Positions 6,794 through 14,291 are shown, counted from the stretch's first letter. The stretch is DNA of 45,162 nt from Eubacterium ramulus (GCF_003122485.1 NZ_JRFU01000082.1:1-45162), one strand, 5' to 3'. Translations and numbers: made by a program. Notes: generated by a model from the sequence alone, not told the origin.

Positions 6794-8044
6794 CTAACCT
6801 GAAAAGTACCCATGTGGATGTACTGTGTGTTCTTCTTTTGCATTGACTGCCGATAGAATCCTGTCCCGGTACATGAGTCCCCTCTGGATACTGTAAAATC
6901 CAAATCTTCTGCGTATCTCATCCACCGCTGAATCCATCTTCATCTGCTTTTCACGCTTCTCCACACTTGAGAATAAATCAATCTGTTCCCAATAATTATC
7001 TGTTACTAAGTCTGCACCTCGGACACCAACACTGCGGATTGGCTTGCTCCAGTTATAGTTTTCCTTAAATATCTGATAAGCATATGCAGCTATCTCTCCG
7101 GTGATATTCGTTGCATGGTCAATCTTTTTCTGACGGGTAAAAGAGAATAACTCATTATCCCTGACACTTATCTCAACCACTCTGCACCGGAATCCATTCT
7201 CACGAAGTCTTGCTGCAACACTCTCAGCCAGAATATAAAGAACAATCTTTACATCCTCATCGCATACTAAATCCTTTGGCGTCGTTATGCTGTTTCCCAC
7301 CGATTTGATTGGAGCGTGGGTATTCTCCAGCTTGACAGGTGAATCATCATAGCCATTAGCAAACGACCATAAGATACTGCCCATCTTTCCAAGGTGACTG
7401 TTAAGCACATATTCATCTGCCCTTGCAAGATCACCTATGGTTTTAATACCAAATAATGCAAGCTTTTTGTTCGTACTTTTGCCAACGTATAGAAGATCTG
7501 CCACCGGAAGTGACCAAGCCTTCTGCTTAAATTCACTCTTATACATAGTTGTGATTGCATCAGGCTTCTTATAATCTGAACCAAGCTTTGCAAATATCTT
7601 ATTGAAAGAAACACCAACACTCACTGTGATGCCAAGCTCTGACTTCATTCTCCTGCTGATTTCCTGTGCAATGAGCAATCCATCCCCTTTTAGGGAGCTG
7701 CTCCCTGTCACATCAAGCCAGCACTCATCAATCCCATATGGCTCCTGCCTGTCCGTATATTCTGCATATATCTCACGAGCCATCCTTGAAAACCGAAGAT
7801 ATAAGTCCATTCTTGGTGAAACAAATGTTATGTCCGGGCAGACCTGCTTTGCCTGCCAGAGTGCCATTCCTGTTTTCACACCATACTTCTTCGCAATATA
7901 GTCAGCTGTTAAGACAATCCCATGTCTTGCCTCCGGGTCACCGCCTACTGCCAATGGCTTTCCTGCAAGCTCCGGATGATGCAGATGCTCAATCGAAGCA
8001 TAGCAACAGTTGATATCTGAATGAAGTATTACCCTGTCTCCCAT
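6794..8044 (-). CDS. Y-family DNA polymerase (UmuC/DinB-like)
   Basis: A 416-residue translesion polymerase that copies damaged templates with low fidelity. The catalytic residues are present: Asp10 in HSDINCCYAS and Asp106-Glu107 in GIDECWLDV. The little-finger region follows, and near the C-terminus QIDLFS fits the QxxLF sliding-clamp binding motif. The start at 8044 is preferred because GGAGGTGATGCAG lies just upstream; the in-frame ATG at 8062 falls within or before that site. It is first in a leftward run with a LexA-HTH protein and two small proteins. It is driven by a strong promoter (8124-8153) adjacent to an inverted repeat that the divergent S24 repressor could bind. Confidence 0.92.
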   Translation of the reverse strand: MGDRVILHSDINCCYASIEHLHHPELAGKPLAVGGDPEARHGIVLTADYIAKKYGVKTGMALWQAKQVCPDITFVSPRMDLYLRFSRMAREIYAEYTDRQEPYGIDECWLDVTGSSSLKGDGLLIAQEISRRMKSELGITVSVGVSFNKIFAKLGSDYKKPDAITTMYKSEFKQKAWSLPVADLLYVGKSTNKKLALFGIKTIGDLARADEYVLNSHLGKMGSILWSFANGYDDSPVKLENTHAPIKSVGNSITTPKDLVCDEDVKIVLYILAESVAARLRENGFRCRVVEISVRDNELFSFTRQKKIDHATNITGEIAAYAYQIFKENYNWSKPIRSVGVRGADLVTDNYWEQIDLFSSVEKREKQMKMDSAVDEIRRRFGFYSIQRGLMYRDRILSAVNAKEEHTVHPHGYFSG

Positions 8045-8123
8045 CTGCATCACCTCCTGCATTTAATCTGTCACTACCATAACCTTTAGTCCAAGTATAT
8101 GAGTAATGTTCCTTACAGGGCAT

Positions 8124-8153
8124 AGTATAACCCCAAGAATAATCGACTGTCAA
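8124..8153 (-). promoter_or_regulatory. Sigma-70-type promoter of the polymerase operon
   Basis: On the minus strand TTGACA (8148-8153) and TATACT (8124-8129) are separated by 18 bp. This is near consensus and ~80 bp upstream of the polymerase start. The -35 box abuts the GGACA-N4-TGTCC repeat at 8155-8168. Confidence 0.75.
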
Positions 8154-8154
8154 C

Positions 8155-8168
8155 GGACACATATGTCC
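8155..8168. promoter_or_regulatory. Candidate S24 repressor operator
   Basis: GGACA-CATA-TGTCC is a perfect 5-bp inverted repeat with a 4-bp spacer, similar in form to LexA/CI operators. It lies one base from the -35 of the polymerase promoter and 27 bp upstream of the -35 of the divergent repressor gene. A related site with an 8-bp spacer is at 9333-9350. Confidence 0.55.
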
Positions 8169-8195
8169 TTTTTCTCATTATATTGGATTTTTAAC

Positions 8196-8224
8196 TTGAA
8201 TAATTGGCACTATTGCTATATACT
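8196..8224 (+). promoter_or_regulatory. Promoter of the S24 repressor gene
   Basis: TTGAAT (8196-8201) and TATACT (8219-8224) with a 17-bp spacer lie 55 bp upstream of the repressor ATG at 8280. Confidence 0.65.
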
Positions 8225-8279
8225 ATGGAGTGAAAAGAGACATTTGAAATCAACAAAATGAAAGAAAAGAGGCGTATGT

Positions 8280-9014
8280 ATGTACTCAATCGGAGAAATC
8301 ATTTCAACATATAGAAAAAAGAAAGGCTTACTCCAACAGGATCTCGCTGATGAACTGGCAAAGGAAGGCATTACCATTTCCTATAAAGCCATATCCAACT
8401 GGGAGAGAAATCTTGCTGAACCAAGCGTTACCATATTTTACAAAGTGTGTAGAATCCTTGCTATTACTAACATGTATGAGGCATATTTTGGAGTAAATCC
8501 TGCCGATCCTTTCTCATCACTAACTGATGAAGGCAGGGAAAAAGCTATGGATTATATCAATCTGCTCCACGCATCCGGAATGTATGAAAAGCAGACTGCT
8601 AAGATAATTCCATTCCGTAGCATTGATATTTTTGAAAATGCTGTATCAGCCGGAACCGGTAACTTCCTTGTAGATGGACCGAAAGAGACTGTACGCATAG
8701 ATGAATCTATCCTGCCGGAAGATACTACTTTCGGTGTCCGTATTAGTGGTGACAGTATGGAACCAGAATTCCACGATGGTCAGATTGCATGGGTATTACA
8801 ACAGGAATCTGTTGCTAATGGAGAAATCGGCATCTTCGCTCTAAACGGAGAAGCCTATATTAAGAAATTACAAAACGATAAAGACGGAATTTTCCTTATC
8901 TCACTCAATGAAAAGTATGCACCTATCAGGGTTAGTGAAAATGACCGCTTAGACATATTTGGAAAAGTTCTTGGAAAATCTGATGCTTGTGCTATTACAG
9001 GACATTGCCGATAA
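8280..9014 (+). CDS. Self-cleaving XRE/S24 repressor (LexA/CI-like)
   Basis: A 244-residue repressor. An N-terminal Cro/CI HTH (about residues 5-60, with YRKKKGLLQQDLADEL and SYKAISNWERN) is joined to a C-terminal S24 peptidase domain. The cleavage site Ala124-Gly125 sits in NAVSAGTGNF. The nucleophile Ser159 is in RISGDSMEPEF and the general base Lys195 is in AYIKKL. In this family DNA damage (RecA filament) triggers self-cleavage and derepression. It diverges from the polymerase operon across a shared control region with an inverted repeat, so it most likely represses that operon and itself. AGAGG lies just upstream of the ATG. All key residues are present. Confidence 0.92.
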   Translation: MYSIGEIISTYRKKKGLLQQDLADELAKEGITISYKAISNWERNLAEPSVTIFYKVCRILAITNMYEAYFGVNPADPFSSLTDEGREKAMDYINLLHASGMYEKQTAKIIPFRSIDIFENAVSAGTGNFLVDGPKETVRIDESILPEDTTFGVRISGDSMEPEFHDGQIAWVLQQESVANGEIGIFALNGEAYIKKLQNDKDGIFLISLNEKYAPIRVSENDRLDIFGKVLGKSDACAITGHCR

Positions 9015-9098
9015 AATTGCAAGTCCTTTTTATCGGACACATTATTTTGCATAATTGACAATAAGAAAATATCTATAGAACTGAAAGAAGGGATTTTT

Positions 9099-9299
9099 AT
9101 GGCGGTTACCAATAATATCAGAGAAATCCGTGAACAGCGAGGCATTTACCAGGATGACCTTGCCGCTGCTATTGGATACAGCACCAAAACTGTCGGCAGG
9201 ATAGAGCGTGGGGACAGCACCCCATCTGCCGAATTTATGCTGCGGATATCAAAGTACTTTAATATGCTGGTGGAAGATGTATTCCATGTGGAAGATTGA
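9099..9299 (+). CDS. Small XRE-family HTH regulator
   Basis: A 66-residue, single-domain Cro/CI protein: IREIREQRGIYQDDLAAAIG, then YSTKTVGRIERGDSTPSAEF and a helical tail. AGAAGGGA precedes the ATG by ~6 nt. This short YqaE-like class acts as a DNA-binding dimer. It lies 84 bp after the S24 repressor stop and probably shares its transcript. A GGACA-N8-TGTCC repeat follows at 9333-9350. Confidence 0.8.
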   Translation: MAVTNNIREIREQRGIYQDDLAAAIGYSTKTVGRIERGDSTPSAEFMLRISKYFNMLVEDVFHVED

Positions 9300-9332
9300 G
9301 TCGGAGCAGCAATCCGGTTCACCTTCTATTTT

Positions 9333-9350
9333 GGACAGCTTTTCATGTCC
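9333..9350. promoter_or_regulatory. Second GGACA...TGTCC repeat
   Basis: GGACA (9333-9337) and TGTCC (9346-9350) are separated by 8 bp, after the small XRE gene and ~30 bp upstream of the MerR-type promoter. It may be a further operator or only a weak hairpin. Confidence 0.35.
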
Positions 9351-9381
9351 TTATCAACAACTATAGTTTTTTGATAAATGC

Positions 9382-9412
9382 TTGACTGTAAACCTTGTTT
9401 ATAGCTTATTAT
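9382..9412 (+). promoter_or_regulatory. MerR-type promoter with 19-bp spacer and dyad
   Basis: TTGACT (9382-9387) and TATTAT (9407-9412) are 19 bp apart, longer than the usual 17. The spacer carries the dyad TAAAC-CTT-GTTTA (9389-9401). Overlong spacers with a central dyad are the hallmark of promoters twisted open by MerR proteins. The downstream gene encodes a MerR protein, so autoregulation is likely. Confidence 0.75.
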
Positions 9413-9448
9413 TAAGTAAAATAGAGTTGCTCGAAAGGAGGGCATAAT

Positions 9449-10294
9449 ATGACTATAAAAGACGTAGAAGAGCGAACAGGTTTATCCCGTTCTAATATCC
9501 GTTTTTATGAAAAGGAAACACTTATTGAGCCTTCGAGAAATGAAAGTAATGGTTATAGAGATTATTCTGAAAATGATGTGGAAAATATAAAGAAGATTGC
9601 ATATCTACGTACATTGGGAATTTCTGTTGAAGATATACGAAATATTATATCCGAAAAAGTAACATTGCAGGAAATGCTTGAGAAGCAAAAGGAAGTATTA
9701 AAAAATCAGATTACTGATTTGAATAAGGCAAAACTCATGTGCGAAAAAATGCTGGATGAAGAAAGTATTAGTTATGAAAAATTACAGGTAGAACAGTATG
9801 TAACAGATTTTCATGACTATTGGAAAGATAATCGAACTGTTTTCAAACTGGATTCAGTCAGCTTTTTGTATATATGGGGAAGTATGCTTACCTGGACTAT
9901 GATTACCGCACTATGCTTGATTATTGGGGCTTTGTCTTATTCTAAGTTGCCGACAGAAATTCCAGTACAATGGAGTAAAGGAGTGGCAACATTCCTAGTT
10001 AATAAAAACTGGATTTTTATTTGTCCTGTTATATGTATCATAATCCGTTATTTATTAAAACCTTTTATCTATGCGAAATTGCAGATGAACAATTATTATG
10101 GAGAAATTATAACAGAGTATTTGACAAATTATATGTGTTTTATTGTGTTGTCAGTGGAAATCTTCTCCATACTTTTTACTTTCGGAGTGGTAAAAAGTGT
10201 TGTTGTACTGTTATTTGTGGACACGGCAATTTTTATTGGATTGTTAGTAGTTGGTTTGGTAAAAATGGATTTGAGAGGGAAAGAAGTTTTATGA
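9449..10294 (+). CDS. Membrane-anchored MerR-family regulator
   Basis: A 281-residue protein. Residues 1-70 are a MerR winged helix (TIKDVEERTGLSRSNIRFYE, then YRDYSENDVENIKKI). Residues ~75-115 are the dimerisation coiled coil. After a linker come about four membrane spans (roughly residues 143-165, 190-207, 232-252 and 254-272). Between the first two lies LPTEIPVQWS, which resembles the DUF1648 signature. MerR DNA-binding domains fused to a membrane part could sense envelope stress or a membrane ligand; the signal is unknown. The start has AAAGGAGGGCATAAT upstream, and a 19-bp-spacer promoter precedes it. No effector cysteines are obvious. Confidence 0.8.
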   Translation: MTIKDVEERTGLSRSNIRFYEKETLIEPSRNESNGYRDYSENDVENIKKIAYLRTLGISVEDIRNIISEKVTLQEMLEKQKEVLKNQITDLNKAKLMCEKMLDEESISYEKLQVEQYVTDFHDYWKDNRTVFKLDSVSFLYIWGSMLTWTMITALCLIIGALSYSKLPTEIPVQWSKGVATFLVNKNWIFICPVICIIIRYLLKPFIYAKLQMNNYYGEIITEYLTNYMCFIVLSVEIFSILFTFGVVKSVVVLLFVDTAIFIGLLVVGLVKMDLRGKEVL

Positions 10295-10324
10295 TTCAAA
10301 TTTTATATTTCAGAAATAATAATA

Positions 10325-10453
10325 AGATACTATTTTTCCCACGCCTACTATGAAAACGGCGGCTATGAGATAGAAATTGCATATACTGGCGAATAAAAGA
10401 ACCGCTGTTGCATGGTTTATTGGCTTCCATGTAGCGATTGAGCTGGGCACATG
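10325..10453 (+). pseudogene. Degenerate coding remnants
   Basis: Two short protein-like pieces in different frames: RYYFSHAYYENGGYEIEIAY ending at a stop at 10394-10396, then RTAVAWFIGFHVAIELGT ending at a stop near 10453. Neither has a start signal. They look like the tail of a lost gene preceding the terminator at 10440-10468. Family unknown. Confidence 0.4.
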
Positions 10454-10468
10454 ATACCCAGCTCTTTT
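10440..10468 (+). terminator. Rho-independent terminator
   Basis: GAGCTGGG (10440-10447) pairs with CCCAGCTC (10457-10464), followed by TTTT. It ends rightward transcription from the S24/MerR region. Confidence 0.75.
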
Positions 10469-10543
10469 ACTATCTACTTTCAACATAAATTTAAAAATCA
10501 CATATAATTATCCATTAAGTTATATGTAATAACTGTGTAAATC

Positions 10544-10966
10544 CTAATACAATTTTGCACCTGCTGGGATTGCGTCATCTAACATTACCAGATTCAGTTT
10601 TTCTTCTCCATTTACATTGTGAATTGCAGAAAGAAGCATACCACATGAATCTATTCCCATCATAGAACGTGGTGGAAGATTTACGATTGCAAGTAAAGTT
10701 TTACCTACAAGTTCCTCCGGCTCGTAAAATGCATGTACTCCTGAAAGAATAGTCCTTTCATTCTCTGTACCATCATCAAGTGTAAATCTAAGAAGTTTCT
10801 TACTCTTAGGTACTGCCTCACAATTTTTTACCTTTACAACACGGAAGTCTGACTTTGAGAATGTATCAAAATCAACCTGCTCCTCAAATAAAGGCTCTAT
10901 TTCAATACCTGTATTATTTTCAACAACTGCAGCCACTTCTTCTGTTACTACTTCATTGTTATCCAT
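10544..10966 (-). CDS. Free-standing MetRS-type tRNA-binding domain protein
   Basis: A 140-residue protein. After an acidic ~40-residue N-terminal segment comes an OB-fold tRNA-binding domain like the C-terminal domain of methionyl-tRNA synthetase: FSKSDFRVVKVKNCEAVPKS, then LLRFTLDDGTENERTILSG, then VGKTLLAIVNLPPRSMMG and SCGMLLSA. In the synthetase this domain dimerises the enzyme and adds tRNA affinity. Here it stands alone, like Trbp111/CsaA-type proteins. The ATG at 10966 has AAAGGAG upstream; an ATG at 10987 has none. It may serve as a tRNA chaperone, or it could be a broken-off metG tail, although it has its own clean start. Confidence 0.85.
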   Translation of the reverse strand: MDNNEVVTEEVAAVVENNTGIEIEPLFEEQVDFDTFSKSDFRVVKVKNCEAVPKSKKLLRFTLDDGTENERTILSGVHAFYEPEELVGKTLLAIVNLPPRSMMGIDSCGMLLSAIHNVNGEEKLNLVMLDDAIPAGAKLY

Positions 10967-11082
10967 TTGATTGTAACTCCTTTGCATTAATTTCTCATAA
11001 TAATATGTAATGTCGGTTGAAACTGCATTACTACAAGCTAGTATACCATAAATATATTGTTTTTAGGAAGAAATATCCTATT

Positions 11083-11472
11083 TCATCCATAAACAGTCTT
11101 CATTTTTTTTAATCGAACAAAAAGTCTCTTGTCCTTCGGGCACATCTTTTCAAGTTCCTCAATACTGTATCTTCTCAAATCATCTTTGCTTTTTATTCCC
11201 ATTCTAAACGCATCCATACATAGGAAATCATCAAATCTGACTCCATGCTCCCGATCATTCAGTTCTTCTACACTGCGCAGCTTTATGCCTTACTCTTCAC
11301 AAATCTGATATAATTCCTGCAGTGTTGCCTGCCCCATATTACGAAACTTTATAAAATATTCCTTTGGATATTCTCTCACTCCTTCCAATGACTCAAATCC
11401 GTTCCTTCTTAGAACATTTCGTAACCTGCTCGACATTTCAATATCATCATAATCTGTTTTTTCAGCGTACAT
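11083..11472 (-). pseudogene. RNA polymerase alpha-CTD-like protein with an in-frame stop
   Basis: The first 60 codons (11472-11293) encode a helix-hairpin-helix domain like the RNA polymerase alpha C-terminal domain: MSSRLRNVLRRNGFESLEGV, then FRNMGQATLQELYQICEE. A single TAA at 11290-11292 follows. After it the same frame stays open for 68 more codons to 11083 with protein-like sequence (LRSVEELNDREHGVRFDDF, then KDDLRRYSIEELEKMCPKD). One nonsense mutation in a ~129-codon gene is the simplest reading. Alternatives are a 60-residue domain alone, or a second gene using a rare start. No ribosome binding site is seen for a second start. Confidence 0.55.
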
Positions 11473-11492
11473 AAAAACTCCCTTTTGTCATT

Positions 11493-11712
11493 TTATTTGT
11501 TGTATATCTTATCAACCTCAGATTCATACACCGATTCAGTATGAGTATCAAATAGCACCCACTCCACCAGATCAAACCAATCCGGATTATCCTGCAAGAA
11601 CCTATTTACTGTGTGTACTGCAATCTTTGCTGCCAACTCAACCGGAAAACTATATACTCCCGTTGATATAGAAGGAAATGCAATAGACCTGATTCCATAC
11701 TGGCTTTTGTTT
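11493..11712 (-). pseudogene. Macro-domain protein, C-terminal fragment
   Basis: The minus strand encodes YGIRSIAFPSISTGVYSFP followed by VELAAKIAVHTVNRFL and ends VDKIYNK-stop at 11493. This matches the last third of macro (ADP-ribose-binding) domains, with the IAFPSISTGVYG-like loop. The N-terminal part is missing, and sequence upstream of ~11712 belongs to a truncated XRE gene in another frame. The fragment cannot work alone. Confidence 0.75.
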
Positions 11713-11836
11713 TTCCGTTTTCAATTTCATTTAAGTTCTGCCTGCTAATTTGCAATTCCTGTGCCAGTCGTGATTGAGAATAATCACAGGCATTTCTCTT
11801 TTGCTTTAATGTTTCAATAAATTCTATATCATTCAT
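11606..11836 (-). pseudogene. XRE-type regulator fused out of frame to macro remnant
   Basis: About 41 codons (11836 to ~11713) encode the first four helices of a HipB/XRE HTH: FIETLKQKRNACDYSQSRLA, then ISRQNLNEIENGKT. The frame then runs into the macro-domain remnant and reads nonsense to a stop at 11606. The normal C-terminus is lost by the deletion that brought the two genes together. The ATG at 11836 looks genuine (AGGAATG context). The 200 bp between 11837 and 12037 hold nothing I can assign. Confidence 0.65.
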
Positions 11837-12037
11837 GCTTCATTCCTCCAATCAAAAAGGCATATACTCATAGGAGCATACACCTTGTATCTTATATTTA
11901 TTTTCTATTGATATGCTGTTTTAGACCTGTCGGATAAAAAGAATATGGTGTGAAGTGAAATAAGTTCTTATAACCTTATAAATCGTTGCATATCAGCAGT
12001 TTTGTATTTATTTTTTCTCTTGTCTTTTGTAATAGTA

Positions 12038-12064
12038 CCCCCCTGTTAGATAACGGGGGCTTTA
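12038..12064. terminator. GC-rich hairpin
   Basis: CCCCCTGTTA (12039-12048) pairs with TAACGGGGG (12051-12059), followed on the plus strand by CTTTAT. The ~100 bp beyond it (12065-12160) is GC-rich, with no supportable gene. Confidence 0.55.
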
Positions 12065-12160
12065 TGGCTCGCTGACGCTCGCCCCACCGTCAGAGTGAAC
12101 CAGCCGTTTGCCAGCAAAACTGGCATGGCTTGATGTCTTACGACCGCCACCACATCTGGA

Positions 12161-12385
12161 TCACTCCGGCGGTGTTGCTGTCTTGCCTACCATTTCCTCA
12201 TTTTCCGTGTACTTATATCCAACACCTCTGACAGTGACGATATAGCGTGGTCTGTCCGGCTCCGGCTCAATCTTCTTTCTTAATTTCCGTATGAATGAAG
12301 TCAGATTATTAGGGTCTGCCGGATAGTCATATCCCCATACATTTTCATAAATCTGTTCTTTGGTAAAAACCTGCTCCTTTTTAAA
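12161..12385 (-). pseudogene. OmpR/PhoB-type response regulator, C-terminal fragment
   Basis: The minus strand encodes most of a winged-helix DNA-binding domain: VFTKEQIYENVWGYDYPADP, then LTSFIRKLRKKIEPEPDRPR and YIVTVRGVGYKYTENEE, ending at TGA 12161-12163. The receiver domain and first part of the effector domain are missing. Its upstream edge coincides with the end of the ABC permease gene (stop at 12381). A deletion or insertion therefore placed the transporter operon directly against this remnant. Confidence 0.8.
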
Positions 12386-13037
12386 ATTCTTTTTTGTTCA
12401 TAATTGACAAACTGATTTTCATTGAAACCAATAACATCAACAAAGCGATAATAATTGCAATAGCGATAAGAACTCCCATGCTTACAGTTGGCAAATTATC
12501 TAACAGACTAACTAAATCAATATTGAAAATGGCTTCTGCTCCTTTCACGATAACGAGAGTGATTACTGCCAGACCGCCAAATGCACCAATCATAGCAATT
12601 CTTCCTTTATCTCCACCGAATTTTAGCAGAAAAGGAAGCGTGATTGCTTGAACGACAATCATAATAGGTAAAATCATCAATGAACTCTGTACTAAGTCTG
12701 TAATAGGTAATGTATCTTTCAATACAGTTGTAATTATTCCTAAAACAGTTGCCAAAACCCAAGCCATACACCCCAATAATAGACCAAGAAAGTATTTTTC
12801 ACTCACATAATGATTACGTGTAATGGGTAATGTAAACAGAAACGCATTTCCATTATCAAAATCATCATAACTGATTGTGCTTACTGTAAAAAGTGATACA
12901 ATGAAACTCAGAAAACCTAATGGGAATATCACATCATCAGTAAATATCATCATTCCGATTACAATCGCCAAAATGAGCAACAGAAAATTTTTCTGTAACA
13001 TCATCAATTTCAAATCTTTTACGAATAAACCTTTCAT
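12381..13037 (-). CDS. ABC-2-type transporter permease
   Basis: A 218-residue membrane protein with about six hydrophobic spans and the short soluble motif YDDFDNGNAFLFTLPITRNHY, typical of Bacillus-type ABC-2 permeases paired with BcrA/YtrB-like ATPases. It is the membrane half of the transporter whose ATPase lies directly upstream. The start overlaps the ATPase stop by 4 nt (ATGA), indicating translational coupling. The substrate is unknown; related GntR-controlled systems respond to cell-wall antibiotics. The C-terminus (KISLSIMNKKEF) ends exactly where the response-regulator remnant begins, so a few residues may have been altered by that junction. Confidence 0.85.
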   Translation of the reverse strand: MKGLFVKDLKLMMLQKNFLLLILAIVIGMMIFTDDVIFPLGFLSFIVSLFTVSTISYDDFDNGNAFLFTLPITRNHYVSEKYFLGLLLGCMAWVLATVLGIITTVLKDTLPITDLVQSSLMILPIMIVVQAITLPFLLKFGGDKGRIAMIGAFGGLAVITLVIVKGAEAIFNIDLVSLLDNLPTVSMGVLIAIAIIIALLMLLVSMKISLSIMNKKEF

Positions 13038-13885
13038 TGTTCTGTCCCCCTTATCATCATGGTAATGACTTCATCTATTGTACCTTTTTCAATGGCAATT
13101 TTAGGATAATTCTCCATATAATACTGTTTCTGATTTGTCAGACAGCTATATCCATATGTTTCTTTTTTGGAACGCAATATAAACTGTTTATCCAGCTTGC
13201 TGTATTGTTCTGCGTCTACTTTTAATAAAGCATAGTCACTAAGAAGAACGTCTGTATCTTCATGCAGAATAATTTTTCCGTCATGTATCATATAAAGGTC
13301 ATCACATAGCGACTCCAAATCACTGGATATATGAGAGCTGATTAAAATGGAGCGTTCTTCATCTTTTTCCAGAAATTCTCTTAACATTTCAAGCAATTCC
13401 TCTCTTGCGATTACATCTAAACCTGCTGTCGGTTCGTCCAGTATCAGCAGTTTTGCATTGTGTGAAATTGCAACCAGCACTTTTAATTTTGCTTTCATTC
13501 CTGTTGAAAATTCTTTTATCTGTTTATTCATAGGTAGTTGAAATTTCTGTACCTGTTCTATAAATAGTGATTTGTCGAATTTTGAGTACATATTCTGCAA
13601 TATAGGGATAATATCTTTTATCTTCAGATACCCACTAAAACCAGAATCCGACAATACTACACCCAATTCCTCTTTATCTTTTGCTGTGAAGTCTTTTCTG
13701 TCCTTTCCAAGTATGGTAATATTTCCGCCGTCAGTTGAAATCAAACCTAATATCGCCTTAAATGTTGTGCTTTTTCCAGCACCATTTTGTCCAATCAAGC
13801 CTGTTACACATCCAGACATAAGCTCTAATGAACAATCAAGAGAAAAATTATCATAATGCTTTTTCAAGTGTTCAATTTTTAACAT
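13034..13885 (-). CDS. ABC transporter ATP-binding protein (BcrA/YtrB-like)
   Basis: A 283-residue ATPase. Walker A is GLIGQNGAGKSTTF (near residue 35), the signature is KEFSTGMKAKL, Walker B is LLILDEPTAGLD, and the H-loop is ILISSHISSD. A ~70-residue C-terminal extension follows. It would power the permease encoded immediately downstream with a 4-nt overlap. The start has GGAGGGTTGATGT upstream. It is second in a three-gene operon after a YtrA-type GntR regulator, an arrangement known for antibiotic- or envelope-stress-induced exporters. The actual substrate cannot be read from sequence. Confidence 0.92.
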   Translation of the reverse strand: MLKIEHLKKHYDNFSLDCSLELMSGCVTGLIGQNGAGKSTTFKAILGLISTDGGNITILGKDRKDFTAKDKEELGVVLSDSGFSGYLKIKDIIPILQNMYSKFDKSLFIEQVQKFQLPMNKQIKEFSTGMKAKLKVLVAISHNAKLLILDEPTAGLDVIAREELLEMLREFLEKDEERSILISSHISSDLESLCDDLYMIHDGKIILHEDTDVLLSDYALLKVDAEQYSKLDKQFILRSKKETYGYSCLTNQKQYYMENYPKIAIEKGTIDEVITMMIRGTEQ

Positions 13886-13888
13886 ACA

Positions 13889-14260
13889 TCAACCCTCCAA
13901 TATCAACTCAAATAAACTTTTTATATCTTCATCACTAATACCACATCGTCTGCCTTTTTGGATAGCCTGCTCCAAATCCGCTTCCAATTCTTTTTTCTGT
14001 TCTTCCAAAAGCAGTTCTGTATTTGTAGCCGCTACATAAGTGCCTTTTCCATGTACTGTAACCGTAAAACCCTCACTTTCCAAATTGTCGTAAGCTTTTT
14101 TTACAGTTAAAGCACTTATTTTTAGTTCCTTAGAAAGTGTACGGACAGATGGAAGATTGTCGTTTTCCTTTAGTTCCCCGTTGCGTATGAGCATTTTAAT
14201 CTGGTCAACAATCTGTTCATATATGGGAACCATTAGGGAAGTATTGATTATAATTTTCAT
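13889..14260 (-). CDS. GntR-family regulator, YtrA-like
   Basis: A 123-residue protein. An N-terminal winged helix (PIYEQIVDQIKMLIRNGELK, then LPSVRTLSKELKISALTVKK and GFTVTVHGKGTYV) is followed by a short ~45-residue helical tail, the YtrA subclass architecture. These repress their own operon and are released by membrane- or wall-related signals. The promoter upstream carries a perfect palindrome inside its spacer (14299-14315), a convincing autoregulatory site. The start has AAGGAAGGATATAAAGA upstream. It is the first gene of the GntR-ATPase-permease operon. Confidence 0.9.
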   Translation of the reverse strand: MKIIINTSLMVPIYEQIVDQIKMLIRNGELKENDNLPSVRTLSKELKISALTVKKAYDNLESEGFTVTVHGKGTYVAATNTELLLEEQKKELEADLEQAIQKGRRCGISDEDIKSLFELILEG

Positions 14261-14291
14261 TCTTTATATCCTTCCTTCTTTTCTTGATAAC

